A DNA stretch of 39,602 nucleotides. It comes from an uncultured Pantoea sp. (GTDB lineage Bacteria; Pseudomonadota; Gammaproteobacteria; Enterobacterales; Enterobacteriaceae). Positions 8,562 to 16,940 of the stretch are shown in pieces. A program made the translations under genes and the position numbers. The DNA lies in NCBI GenBank assembly GCA_913775175.1, contig CAJYKU010000018.1, forward strand, positions 142,573 through 182,174, read 5' to 3'. The notes below the pieces were generated by a model. It made no database searches, had not been told where the DNA came from, and was given only the letters and a program-made list of their open reading frames with translations. Each line of letters opens with the position of its first letter. The first letter of the stretch is position 1.

Positions 8562-9101
8562 CTATTTTTTTTGCTCCAGTAACTGACTCAGCGAGCCGCC
8601 ATTCAGATGTGAATCCGGCGCCATATAGCGAACATCCTGCACCACCCAGCACTGGCCTTCACGAATCATCAATATTTCATCACGCCACTGTTTATCACCG
8701 CGCGCCAGCGTCACGCGTAGCGGAATATTACGCGCATCGCGGTCAGGAATCGTTGAGGCGCTATCGACGCTGGCGCTGGCGGGACCCTGTGCCAGACTTG
8801 AGAAGAGATCGCCCTGCCGCCATGCGGCAGGCTGAGAGGCCTGGCTGGCTGCCTGCTGCAATGTCTGATAGAGGTGGTCACTCAAGTAGGGACGATATTT
8901 TGCCAGCAGAGCAGTGTCAGGTATGCCCTGTGAGGGCTGGCTGATACGCAGATCGTAAAATTGCTGAGCCACGCTGTCTGGTCCTCCCGCTACACAGGGT
9001 GCGCTTCGCGGACCATTATCGCTGATAACCGGTTCAACAGTGGTGCAGGCGCTAAGCAGCGTAGCCACAGAAGCCAACAGCGCGAGGTTTCTGATTCTCA
9101 T
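8562..9101 (-). CDS. ybjP: YbjP, lipoprotein (DUF3828-type)
   Basis: Predicted envelope lipoprotein of unknown function, 179 residues (E. coli 171). A lipoprotein signal peptide ends in the lipobox LSAC, with Cys19 as the acylated residue. Blocks shared with E. coli YbjP are DNGPRS-PCV-GGPDSVAQQFYD, ASTIPDRDARNIPLRV and the C-terminal EGQCWVVQDVRY. The middle region (about 60-110) is rich in Gln, Ser and Ala and poorly conserved. The stop is followed by an odd A8-TAGCGG-T7 stretch. It is divergent from ybjQ. Confidence 0.9.
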   Translation of the reverse strand: MRIRNLALLASVATLLSACTTVEPVISDNGPRSAPCVAGGPDSVAQQFYDLRISQPSQGIPDTALLAKYRPYLSDHLYQTLQQAASQASQPAAWRQGDLFSSLAQGPASASVDSASTIPDRDARNIPLRVTLARGDKQWRDEILMIREGQCWVVQDVRYMAPDSHLNGGSLSQLLEQKK

Positions 9102-9211
9102 CTGGTATTCCTTTTTGGTTTACTGGCAAAGCCTCTTTTTTAGCATAGAGTATAGCCGTGCTTTTTCAGCACTATAGACACTGCCATCGTTGACATAATC
9201 AGGAGAGAAAA

Positions 9212-9532
9212 ATGAAGTTTTCAACCACACCTACCCTGGAAGGTCATAGCATCACTGAGTATTGCGGTGTTGTGACCGGCGAAGCGATTTTAGGCGCTAA
9301 CATTTTTCGCGATTTCTTTGCCGGTATTCGCGATATTGTCGGTGGCCGCTCAGGAGCCTATGAAAAGGAGCTGCGCAAAGCGCGTGAGATTGCGTTCAGT
9401 GAACTGGGTGAACAGGCCAGAGCATTGGGAGCCAACGCGGTAGTGGGTATTGATATCGATTATGAAACCGTGGGTAAAGATAGCAGTATGCTGATGGTCA
9501 GCGTCTCCGGTACTGCGGTTGTTGTGCGCTGA
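9212..9532 (+). CDS. ybjQ: YbjQ, UPF0145 family protein
   Basis: Small cytosolic protein, 106 residues, nearly identical to E. coli YbjQ (for example [20 protein letters not shown], then [18 protein letters not shown]). The family is widespread and sometimes annotated as heavy-metal binding, but its role is not established and nothing here settles it. AGGAGA stands five bases before the ATG. The stop codon overlaps the amiD start by one base (TGATG), so the two genes are translationally coupled. Confidence 0.93.
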   Translation: MKFSTTPTLEGHSITEYCGVVTGEAILGANIFRDFFAGIRDIVGGRSGAYEKELRKAREIAFSELGEQARALGANAVVGIDIDYETVGKDSSMLMVSVSGTAVVVR

Positions 9533-10356
9533 TGCGGCTACTGCTGGTTTTGATGGTGGCGCTGCTAACCAGCGCCTGTCACTCCACGCTGGAATCACGC
9601 CACGGCTACTGGGCCGATACCGCTTATCCGGCTCAGGGCGCGCGACCACGAGTCAAAGTTGTGGTGATCCACTATACCGCTGAAGATTTTTCCTCCTCGC
9701 TGGCCACCCTGACCGATCAGGAGGTCAGCGCACACTATCTGATTCCGCGTCAGCCACAGCAGAGAGCGGGCAGAGAGATTGTCCTGCAACTGGTGCCGGA
9801 GCAGCAGCTGGCGTGGCACGCTGGCTCCAGTTTCTGGCGCGGTGCAACCCGTATCAACGATACCTCTGTAGGGATTGAGATTGTTAACGCGGGTTACCGG
9901 CGCACGCTGACCGGATTAACCTGGCAACCCTTTAGCGCTGCGCAGATCCGCGTGCTGGCGGCGCTGGTCAGCGATCTGCAACAGCGCTACGGGATCTCCC
10001 CAGAAAATATTGTCGGTCATAGTGATATCGCACCGCAGCGTAAGCAGGATCCTGGTCCGCTTTTTCCCTGGCAGCAGCTCGCATCTCAGGGCATCGGTGC
10101 CTGGCCCGATCCTGCGACTGTAGCGCGTTATCGGGCGGCAGAGCCGGGAAGTGCTGCTACTCGCCAGCAGCTGCTGCTGGCAGCACTGCAGCGCTATGGC
10201 TATGATGTCGCCACGGCTACCACGCCCCAGATGCAGCGCAGGCTGATTGCAGCATTTCAGATGCACTTCCGGCCGCGTGACTATCGTGGCCTGGCGGATG
10301 CAGAGACGCTGGCAATCGCTCAGGCGCTGCTGGCAAAGTATGGTGCCGCACGTTAG
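9532..10356 (+). CDS. amiD: AmiD, outer-membrane N-acetylmuramoyl-L-alanine amidase
   Basis: Zinc amidase that cuts the bond between MurNAc and L-Ala in peptidoglycan and anhydro-muropeptides. It has 274 residues (E. coli 276). A lipoprotein signal ends in TSAC with Cys16. The Amidase_2 domain spans about 38-180. Probable zinc ligands are His47 (VVIHYTA), His163 (VGHSDIAP) and Asp173 (KQDPGPLFPW), with Glu116 (GIEIVN) as the likely catalytic acid. Residues about 200-270 form a helical peptidoglycan-binding-like domain. It is coupled to ybjQ and runs into ltaE with a three-base gap; the ybjS-ybjT pair that follows in E. coli is missing. Confidence 0.93.
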   Translation: MRLLLVLMVALLTSACHSTLESRHGYWADTAYPAQGARPRVKVVVIHYTAEDFSSSLATLTDQEVSAHYLIPRQPQQRAGREIVLQLVPEQQLAWHAGSSFWRGATRINDTSVGIEIVNAGYRRTLTGLTWQPFSAAQIRVLAALVSDLQQRYGISPENIVGHSDIAPQRKQDPGPLFPWQQLASQGIGAWPDPATVARYRAAEPGSAATRQQLLLAALQRYGYDVATATTPQMQRRLIAAFQMHFRPRDYRGLADAETLAIAQALLAKYGAAR

Positions 10357-10359
10357 CGT

Positions 10360-11367
10360 TTAATGCGTGGCGTGCAGAAACGCCTGCCACTCATCGACCA
10401 GTCGCTGCAGATCGGCGCGGGAGATATCCAGATGGGTCACCAGACGGGTCTGAGCACCCACGCTTATCAGAATATCAGCAGCATGCATCCAGCGCTGTAA
10501 CGCCTCAATCTGTCCGGGCGGCACCTGCACAAACAGCATATTGGTTTGCTGACTGGATACCGTTACCCCCAGTTTCTGCAGCTGCTCGCCCAGCCAGGCA
10601 GCGTTATCGTGATCCTCCTGCAGACGCGCTACGTTATGCTCCAGTGCATAGCGTCCGGCGGCGGCCAGAATGCCTGCCTGACGCATACCACCACCAGTCA
10701 TTTTTCGCCAGCGCCGCGCCTGCTCAATCATGGCACTGTCGCCACATAGCAGCGATCCCACTGGCGTCCCTAATCCTTTTGACAGGCAGATAGTCAGCGT
10801 ATCGCAATACCGGGCAATCTCTGCCAGGCTGACCTGCTGCGCCACCGCTGCATTAAAGATGCGCGCGCCATCAATATGCAGTGCCAGTCCACGCTCACGG
10901 GTAAAATGCCACGCCTGCTCCAGATAGCTGAGCGGCAATACCTTGCCATGATGGGTATTCTCCAGACTGAGCAGGCGGGTGCGGGCAAAGTGAATATCAT
11001 CCGGCTTAATTGCTGCAGCGACATCTGCCAGTGGCAACGTGCCGTCAGCAGCAGCGAGAATAGGCTGCGGCTGAATACTGCCCAGTACCGCTGCGCCACC
11101 CGCTTCATATTTGTAATTGTGCGCCTGCTGACCGACGATATACTCATCGCCGCGCTGGCAGTGGCATAGCAGCGCGACCAGATTCGCCTGAGTACCGCTG
11201 GGAAAAAACAGGGCGGCGGCTTTACCGCTCAGTGCAGCAGCCTCTGCCTCCAGTGCATTGACCGTGGGATCGTCACGGTAGACATCATCACCGGTTGCAG
11301 CATTCATCATGGCATCCAGCATGGCGGCGCTGGGGCGGGTTACGGTATCACTGCGCAAATCGATCAC
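10360..11367 (-). CDS. ltaE: LtaE, low-specificity L-threonine aldolase
   Basis: PLP enzyme cleaving L-threonine and L-allo-threonine to glycine and acetaldehyde. It has 335 residues (E. coli 333). The PLP lysine is Lys197 in CLSKGLGTPVGS, Asp166 in HIDGAR contacts the cofactor, and the N-terminal RSDTVTRPS block is diagnostic. The start is GTG, chosen because AGGAG lies six bases upstream and it reproduces the family start MIDLRSDT. It lies downstream of poxB on the same strand, but a strong terminator separates them, so coexpression would need read-through. Confidence 0.94.
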   Translation of the reverse strand: MIDLRSDTVTRPSAAMLDAMMNAATGDDVYRDDPTVNALEAEAAALSGKAAALFFPSGTQANLVALLCHCQRGDEYIVGQQAHNYKYEAGGAAVLGSIQPQPILAAADGTLPLADVAAAIKPDDIHFARTRLLSLENTHHGKVLPLSYLEQAWHFTRERGLALHIDGARIFNAAVAQQVSLAEIARYCDTLTICLSKGLGTPVGSLLCGDSAMIEQARRWRKMTGGGMRQAGILAAAGRYALEHNVARLQEDHDNAAWLGEQLQKLGVTVSSQQTNMLFVQVPPGQIEALQRWMHAADILISVGAQTRLVTHLDISRADLQRLVDEWQAFLHATH

Positions 11368-11381
11368 GGTTGTCTCCTGAA

Positions 11382-11406
11382 AGAAAAAAGCGGGCGCATC
11401 GCCCGC
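11382..11406 (-). terminator. Terminator between poxB and ltaE
   Basis: On the minus strand GCGGGC and GCCCGC form a stem around five bases, followed directly by six T. The T-run ends only a few bases before the ltaE Shine-Dalgarno, so terminator and ribosome site almost touch. Confidence 0.85.
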
Positions 11407-11435
11407 ATACTTAGCTTTCCTGCATCTGCTCTTTT

Positions 11436-13160
11436 TTACCGCAGCCAGTTGGTTTTTGCCAGCTCAACAATCTCATTGCCGCGTCCGTTAAGAATGGCGC
11501 GCAGCATATAGAGACTAAAGCCTTTGGCCTGCTCAGCTTTGATCTGCGGTGGCATCGACAGCTCCTCCTTGGCGGTATGCACATCTATCAGCACCGGGCC
11601 ATCATACGCAAACGCCTGCTCCAGCGCGCCGTTAAGCTCTGAGGCTTTTTCAACCCGGATGCCTTTGATACCACAGGCAGCGGCAATAGCAGCAAAGTCG
11701 GGATTCTCCAGATCGGTGCCGTCGGTGAGATAGCCGCCCGCTTTCATCTCCATGGCGACAAAGCCCAGTACGCTATTGTTAAAAATCACCAGTTTTACCG
11801 GCAGTTTCAGCTGCGCAACTGAGATAAAATCCCCCATTAACATACTAAAGCCACCGTCACCGCACAGTGCCACCACCTGACGCTGTTTATCAATCGCCTG
11901 CGCCCCCAGCGCCTGCGGCATTGCATTAGCCATCGATCCATGGCTGAAAGAGCCCAGCAGACGTCGTCTGCCATTCATCTGCAGATAGCGCGCTGCCCAG
12001 ACGGTCGGTGTCCCGACATCGCAGGTAAAGATGGCGTCATCCGCGGCATAGTGACTGATTTGCTGCGCCAGATATTGCGGATGAATTGGCTGGTTGTCGT
12101 TGGCGGTTGCCAGATCGTCAAGGCTTTTGCGCGCGTCGGCATAGTGCTCCAGCGCTTTGTCGAGATGGTGACGATCGTCGTGTGCGGCCAGCTGCGGTAG
12201 CAGCGCCTGCAGCGTGGCTTTAACATCACCTACCAGCGCCATATCCACATGGCTATGTGCGCCAAGACTGCCCGGGTTGATATCGATCTGAATAATGCGG
12301 GCATCAGCGGGATAGAAAGCGCGATAAGGGAATTTGGTGCCGAGCAGCAGCAGGGTATCAGCGTTCATCATTGCATGATAACCCGAAGAGAAACCGATCA
12401 GACCCGTCATACCCACATCGTAGGGGTTATCATATTCCAGATGCTCTTTGCCACGCAGAGCATGTACCACCGGCGCTTTCAGGCGTTCAGCCAGCTGTAC
12501 GACTTCATCATGCGCGTCAGCACAGCCGCTGCCACACATCAGCGTAATATTACTGGCGGCGTTCAGTGCTTCAGACAGGGCGGCAAGCTCGTCAGCCGGA
12601 GGCACCACCTGCGGCAGCTGTGGCGGATACCAGCTGTTGCTGGCACTCTCGGGAGCAGATTGCAGAGCCACGTCGCCCGGCAGGACAATTACCGATACGC
12701 CGCGGTTAAGAATGGCTTTGCGCATGGCGATGCCCAGCACCTGCGGCAGCTGCTCCGGATTGGAGATCAGCTCACAATAGTGGCTGCATTCACGAAACAG
12801 CTCCTGAGGATGAGTTTCCTGAAAATAGCCGCTGCCGATCTCACTGGAGGGAATATGGGCAGCAATCGCCAGCACCGGAACGTTGTTACGATGGCAGTCA
12901 AACAGCCCATTAATAAGATGCAAATTACCGGGACCACAGGAGCCGGCGCAGACCGCCAGCTCTCCGCTGACATGCGCTTCTGCGCCAGCGGCAAAGGCAG
13001 CCACCTCTTCATGCCGCGTTGGCATCCACTCAATGGTGCCCATGCGATTCAGGCTATCGCTCAGGCCATTAAGTGAGTCGCCGGTTACGCCCCAGATACG
13101 TTTAACGCCCGCACTCTCCAGCGTTTTAGCCAGCAGGGCTGCTACAGTTTGCTTCATCAC
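11436..13160 (-). CDS. poxB: PoxB, pyruvate:quinone oxidoreductase
   Basis: Peripheral membrane flavoenzyme that oxidises pyruvate to acetate and CO2 and passes electrons to ubiquinone. It has 574 residues (E. coli 572). TPP-dependent features are the catalytic Glu in [14 protein letters not shown] (Glu51 here) and the GDGGFSM...FNNS TPP motif near 435-465. The C-terminal lipid-activation segment is conserved ([19 protein letters not shown], ending LAKTNWLR). Two ATG codons stand in tandem; GGAG is six bases before the first and nine before the second, so either may be used. In E. coli the gene is RpoS dependent. The leader holds a TGCCATC-GATGGCA hairpin at 13180-13199. Confidence 0.95.
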   Translation of the reverse strand: MMKQTVAALLAKTLESAGVKRIWGVTGDSLNGLSDSLNRMGTIEWMPTRHEEVAAFAAGAEAHVSGELAVCAGSCGPGNLHLINGLFDCHRNNVPVLAIAAHIPSSEIGSGYFQETHPQELFRECSHYCELISNPEQLPQVLGIAMRKAILNRGVSVIVLPGDVALQSAPESASNSWYPPQLPQVVPPADELAALSEALNAASNITLMCGSGCADAHDEVVQLAERLKAPVVHALRGKEHLEYDNPYDVGMTGLIGFSSGYHAMMNADTLLLLGTKFPYRAFYPADARIIQIDINPGSLGAHSHVDMALVGDVKATLQALLPQLAAHDDRHHLDKALEHYADARKSLDDLATANDNQPIHPQYLAQQISHYAADDAIFTCDVGTPTVWAARYLQMNGRRRLLGSFSHGSMANAMPQALGAQAIDKQRQVVALCGDGGFSMLMGDFISVAQLKLPVKLVIFNNSVLGFVAMEMKAGGYLTDGTDLENPDFAAIAAACGIKGIRVEKASELNGALEQAFAYDGPVLIDVHTAKEELSMPPQIKAEQAKGFSLYMLRAILNGRGNEIVELAKTNWLR

Positions 13161-13270
13161 TCGCTCCTTTCTGATGGGGTGCCATCCGTGTCGATGGCAA
13201 AAATCTGTCAGTCAGAAAGCGTAGTCGAAGCCAGGCAGAGGCAGCCGTGAAAAAGTGCGCTGCTGGCGGA

Positions 13271-14167
13271 TCAGGCAGAAAAAAGGGCGATAAGTATCGG
13301 TGCCAGCAGGCTCATTACAAAGCCATGGACAATGGCTGCCGGAACAATCTCCATTCCGCCGGTGCGCTGCAGAATTGGCAGCGTGAAGTCCATTGAGGTT
13401 GCGCCACTTAAGCCCAGCGTCATGCTGCGGTGGCGGGTAATCAGCAGCGGAATCAGCATAATTGTGATTAATTCACGCAGCAGATCGTTAAAGAAAGCGG
13501 CGCTGCCAATCACCGGGCCAAATGATTCCGTCATCAGAATACCGGAGAGCGAATACCAGCCGAAGCCACTGGCCAGCGCCAGGCCGGTTTTCAGCGGCAG
13601 ATCGAGCAGCAGCGCTGCCAGTGCGCCGCCCACCAGCGCGCTGAACAGTGACACCACCGCCACCATCATACCGCGCCGGTTAAGGGTGATTTGCCGTAGC
13701 GTCATGCCGCTGCTGCGTAACTGCACGCCAACCAGAAACAGCATCAGGATTAGCGCATACTCACTAACAGTTGTGGCGTGACGTAACGGAGCCCACTGGG
13801 TCAAACCAAGCAGAAAACCAGCCAGCACGGAACCGCAAAGCTGGAGGGATTCAAGCGCCATCGCCAGACGCGAAGGCAGCTTCTGCGCCTTGTGCTGATG
13901 ATGCCAGGGAAAGCGTCGTTCCAGCAGCCAGAACGCCAGCAGCGAGCAGGCAAGAATCGACAGCGTACAGATCAACGCGGTATGAAAAATAGTGAGCAAA
14001 TTACTGCTAAGGTTATCGAGAAACGCCAGGCTGATACCCATAAAAAACAGAATAATATAGACCAGCGAACTCAGCAGGCGTGCAACGCTACGCAGCAGCA
14101 CAGGCTGCTGCAGATGCAGCAGATAACCGCCAATCAGCGGTAGCAGAATAATGATAAGACCATACAT
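13271..14167 (-). CDS. lysO: LysO, L-lysine exporter
   Basis: Inner-membrane exporter of lysine and the toxic analogue thialysine (formerly YbjE). It has 298 residues (E. coli 299) and about eight hydrophobic spans. Conserved blocks are LFFMGISLAFLDNL, PSRLAMALESLQLCG, ASGFGWYSLSGILMTESFGPVIGS and GATSMDFTLP-LQRTGG. The start at 14167 matches the E. coli N terminus. The frame is open 52 codons further upstream, but that stretch is not membrane-like and overlaps the ybjD promoter and start. It is divergent from ybjD. Confidence 0.93.
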   Translation of the reverse strand: MYGLIIILLPLIGGYLLHLQQPVLLRSVARLLSSLVYIILFFMGISLAFLDNLSSNLLTIFHTALICTLSILACSLLAFWLLERRFPWHHQHKAQKLPSRLAMALESLQLCGSVLAGFLLGLTQWAPLRHATTVSEYALILMLFLVGVQLRSSGMTLRQITLNRRGMMVAVVSLFSALVGGALAALLLDLPLKTGLALASGFGWYSLSGILMTESFGPVIGSAAFFNDLLRELITIMLIPLLITRHRSMTLGLSGATSMDFTLPILQRTGGMEIVPAAIVHGFVMSLLAPILIALFSA

Positions 14168-14308
14168 AGCGAACGTCCGTCCGTGACAAAAGGATGCCAG
14201 GCTAATCAAAAAGCCGTGTTCTGTAAATCCCCTGGCGCAGATAATCGCAATCTTGACCAATATGTAACGGCAAACCATGCTCAGGCAACGTCTGCAGGGG
14301 ATAGTCTG

Positions 14309-15946
14309 ATGATTCTGGATCATATCGATATCAATGGCTTTCGCGGCATTAACCGGCTCTCACTATCGCTTACCGCCACCAACCTTTTACTGGGCGAAAA
14401 TGCCTGGGGTAAGTCGAGTCTGCTGGATGCGCTGTCGCTGATGCTGAACCCGCTCATTGAACGTGCGGATCTGAGTGAACATGACTTTCACTTTCCGCCC
14501 GCTAATCCGGCAGCACGCTGGCGCAAGCTCCAGATCGTGGTACGTTTCCGTGCCAGCGCAGCGCAGGAAGAGATCCCGGCACTGAACGCTTTCTGGCAAA
14601 ACGATCAGCAGGGCCGCTTTCTGCGCGTTAGCCTGCGGGCGACCCGCAGTGCAGATGGCGTCAACAGCAGCTGGCGATTTATCACCCAGGATAATCAGCT
14701 GCTGCCGCTGGAGCAGACAGCCGGAGCGATCGCGTGGTTACGCCAGCATCATCCGGTACTACGCCTGCGCGACGCGCGTTTTGGTCAGCGTCACTGGTCG
14801 CAAGAGGGAGGGAATGCCGGACAAGCGCAGATTCAGCAGCAGCTCATCGAGGCGCTGACCGAGCTGAATCGGGCTGCGCCCGGACACGCTCTGAGCAGGG
14901 AGGTGCTGCAGCAGGGGGTGCAGACCATGCAACAGCTTATGGCGCACTATTTCCTCGTTCAGCAGCCCGGAGTCAGTACCGCCCGTCTGGCGCCAGAGCT
15001 GCGTGACGGCAGTCAGGGCTGGCAGGCACTGGATGCGCTTAACCGGTTGATTGCCGGTACAGAGGCGCAGCATCGGCAGGACCTGCTGCTGCGGCTCTTT
15101 TCCCTGCTGGTTGCGACACCGGACAGCATTGTGCTGCCTGCCGGAGCGCAGCCTGTTCTGCTGGTAGAGGATCCCGAAACCCGCCTGCATCCCACTATGC
15201 TTTCAGTGACCTGGAACCTGCTCTCACTGCTGCCGCTACAGCGTATTGTGACCACTAATTCTGGTGAACTGGTTTCGCAGACGCCGCTGGAAAGCCTCTG
15301 CCGGCTGGTGCGCATGGCCGATCGTGTTGTGGCATGGCGTATTGGCGAACCGGGATTGAGTGCGGAAGATCATCGCCGTATCGGTTTTCATATTCGGGTG
15401 AATCGTCCTTCAGCACTGTTTGCCCGTTGCTGGCTGCTGGTGGAAGGCGAGACCGAAGTCTGGATCGTTAACGAGCTGGCGCGACAGCAGGGCGATCGTT
15501 TTGCCGCTGAGGGAATCAAAGTGATTGAGTTTGCTCAGGCAGGACTTAAACCGCTGCTGAAATTTGCCCGTCGCATGGGTATCGCCTGGCATGTCCTGAC
15601 AGATGGCGATGAGGCTGGCAAGCGTTATGCGGCGACCACCCGCAGTCAGCTACTGGCGCATGAGAGTGAAGCCGCACACCTGACGCAATTTCCGGCGGCA
15701 GATATTGAACACTTCCTTTATCAGCACGGGTTCAGCACGGTTTACCATCAAATGGCGCATTTGCCGTTAAACAGCTCGCTGACACCACGGCGTATTATCA
15801 GTCAGGCAATCAGCCATAGCTCCAAGCCGGAACTGGCTATAGCTGTGGCGATGGCCGCCGCTGAACGTGGCCCGCAGTCAATTCCGCCGCTGTTCAGCTC
15901 GCTGTTTGTGCAGCTGAAAGCGCTGGCCCGGCAACGCGCCGGATAG
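14309..15946 (+). CDS. ybjD: YbjD, OLD-family ATPase with TOPRIM nuclease domain
   Basis: Predicted nucleotide-dependent nuclease of the overcoming-lysogenization-defect (OLD) family, 545 residues (E. coli 552). The N-terminal ABC-type ATPase opens with MILDHIDINGFRGINRLSL, has Walker A GENAWGKSS near 29-37, and has a Walker B-like LLVEDPETRLHP. The C-terminal TOPRIM domain has the invariant Glu in WLLVEGETEVW and the DxD in LTDGDEAG, so the nuclease site appears intact. The start at 14309 has AGGGG eight bases upstream and matches the family; the frame extends 42 codons further without conservation. Its cellular role is unknown. No Gabija-type helicase partner is adjacent, so a defence role is not supported here. 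Confidence 0.9.
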   Translation: MILDHIDINGFRGINRLSLSLTATNLLLGENAWGKSSLLDALSLMLNPLIERADLSEHDFHFPPANPAARWRKLQIVVRFRASAAQEEIPALNAFWQNDQQGRFLRVSLRATRSADGVNSSWRFITQDNQLLPLEQTAGAIAWLRQHHPVLRLRDARFGQRHWSQEGGNAGQAQIQQQLIEALTELNRAAPGHALSREVLQQGVQTMQQLMAHYFLVQQPGVSTARLAPELRDGSQGWQALDALNRLIAGTEAQHRQDLLLRLFSLLVATPDSIVLPAGAQPVLLVEDPETRLHPTMLSVTWNLLSLLPLQRIVTTNSGELVSQTPLESLCRLVRMADRVVAWRIGEPGLSAEDHRRIGFHIRVNRPSALFARCWLLVEGETEVWIVNELARQQGDRFAAEGIKVIEFAQAGLKPLLKFARRMGIAWHVLTDGDEAGKRYAATTRSQLLAHESEAAHLTQFPAADIEHFLYQHGFSTVYHQMAHLPLNSSLTPRRIISQAISHSSKPELAIAVAMAAAERGPQSIPPLFSSLFVQLKALARQRAG

Positions 15947-15950
15947 GATA

Positions 15951-15982
15951 AAAAAAATGCCAGCGTCAGCAGCTGGCATTTC
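15951..15982. terminator. Bidirectional terminator between ybjD and cspD
   Basis: ATGCCAGC and GCTGGCAT form an 8-bp stem around GTCAGCA, with seven A before it and TTT after it. It serves convergent ybjD and cspD; the T-run is better on the cspD (minus) side. Confidence 0.8.
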
Positions 15983-16019
15983 TGGCACGGAATAGTCAGA
16001 ATAATTGCCGTCGCATAGC

Positions 16020-16241
16020 TCAGGCGAGTGAGGACGCCTCACAGGGCACAATCAAACTGGCATGATTGCCTTTTGGTCCTTCATGAACATCAAACTGAAC
16101 GTGCTGACCCGCTTTCAGCGTTCTGTAACCCTCCATCTGAATGGTGGAGTAGTGCGCAAAGATATCGTCGCCACCGCCAACCGGACAGATAAAGCCGAAG
16201 CCCTTGGCGTTGTTGAACCATTTAACAGTACCCGTCTCCAT
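16020..16241 (-). CDS. cspD: CspD, cold-shock-like DNA replication inhibitor
   Basis: Single-domain CSD protein of 73 residues (E. coli 74). In E. coli it binds single-stranded DNA, inhibits replication, and is induced in stationary phase rather than by cold. RNP1 is KGFGFI at 13-18 and RNP2 is DIFAHYS near 26-32. The start at 16241 gives METGTVKWFNN; an in-frame ATG eight codons upstream is less likely because AGGGA lies before the chosen one. Lon-dependent turnover in E. coli and the neighbouring clpSA suit a starvation-response cluster. Confidence 0.94.
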   Translation of the reverse strand: METGTVKWFNNAKGFGFICPVGGGDDIFAHYSTIQMEGYRTLKAGQHVQFDVHEGPKGNHASLIVPCEASSLA

Positions 16242-16564
16242 GCTTTTACTTCCCTCGCAAGACATTCTGATAAGTAGGTGAGGTCATCGCAGCTGTGAGT
16301 CGAGTTTGTCTAAAACTCAACCAGCGTGTGCACGTAGAATGTAGAGAAACGGACCTTATCGTCAAGCAATCGGCCGGGAAGTATGGGCAGAAATTCATCA
16401 AAATTTGAGGCAGTTAACGCTATTGAAGATTTTGTGATACAGGTCGCGCATCAACATTTTGCTCCAATAGCAGCGATAGCCAACCCGGCTTGACAGACGT
16501 GTTAAACTTCAGGTTAGTGCAGGAACAGATGCATGACCGTAACGCAGAATTCCAACGGAAAATT
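16242..16564. promoter_or_regulatory. Divergent promoter region of cspD and clpSA
   Basis: This 323-base gap lies between divergent genes. On the plus strand a perfect -35 box TTGACA stands at 16490-16495, about 70 bases before clpS, but the hexamer 17 bases later (GTTAGT) is a poor -10. Long A/T-rich stretches precede it. No convincing small gene is present, although open frames cross it. Confidence 0.45.
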
Positions 16565-16885
16565 ATGGCAAACACAAACGACTGGCTTAACTTTGAACAC
16601 CTGGCCGACGACAAAGTACGCGAAGGGTTAAAGCCGCCTTCAATGTATAAAGTCATACTGAACAATGATGATTACACGCCTATGGAATTTGTTATTGACG
16701 TTCTGCAAAAGTTCTTTTCTTATGATATTGAACGTGCAACACAATTGATGCTGAAAGTTCACTATCATGGAAAGGCAGTCTGTGGTGTTTTTACCGCAGA
16801 AGTAGCTGAAACCAAGGCTGCTCAGGTGAACAACTATGCCAGAGAGAATCAACATCCTTTGCTGTGTACGCTGGAAAAAGCCTGA
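16565..16885 (+). CDS. clpS: ClpS, N-end-rule adaptor for ClpAP
   Basis: Adaptor that binds N-terminal Leu, Phe, Tyr or Trp and delivers those proteins to ClpA. It has 106 residues, as in E. coli. The N-degron pocket residues are visible: Asn34, Asp35, Asp36 (NNDDYTPM), Met40 and His66 (VHYHG). The flexible N-terminal tail ends at KPPSMYKV. The start at 16565 is set by MANTNDWL, like MGKTNDWL in E. coli; GGA lies five bases upstream. It is followed by clpA after 55 bases. Confidence 0.95.
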   Translation: MANTNDWLNFEHLADDKVREGLKPPSMYKVILNNDDYTPMEFVIDVLQKFFSYDIERATQLMLKVHYHGKAVCGVFTAEVAETKAAQVNNYARENQHPLLCTLEKA

Positions 16886-16940
16886 ATCTGTCTCCATATA
16901 GGAAACAGGTTGTCAGAGCGATAATTGGGGGAGGTGCCAA

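Noticed and set aside
12249-13076. Long open frame (275 codons) on the plus strand opposite poxB
   Set aside because: It lies wholly inside poxB, which is certain, and its translation is low in complexity of fold, rich in Gln, His and Arg as expected from the complement of a biased gene. No ribosome site was seen.
14183-14308. Upstream in-frame extension of ybjD (42 codons), overlapping an extension of lysO
   Set aside because: Neither extension is conserved in the family, and the ATG at 14309 has a good ribosome site, so this is intergenic promoter DNA.
14309-15946. YbjD as part of an anti-phage defence system
   Set aside because: OLD-family nucleases can act in defence (for example Gabija), but no UvrD-like helicase or other partner is adjacent and ybjD is a core gene in this position.
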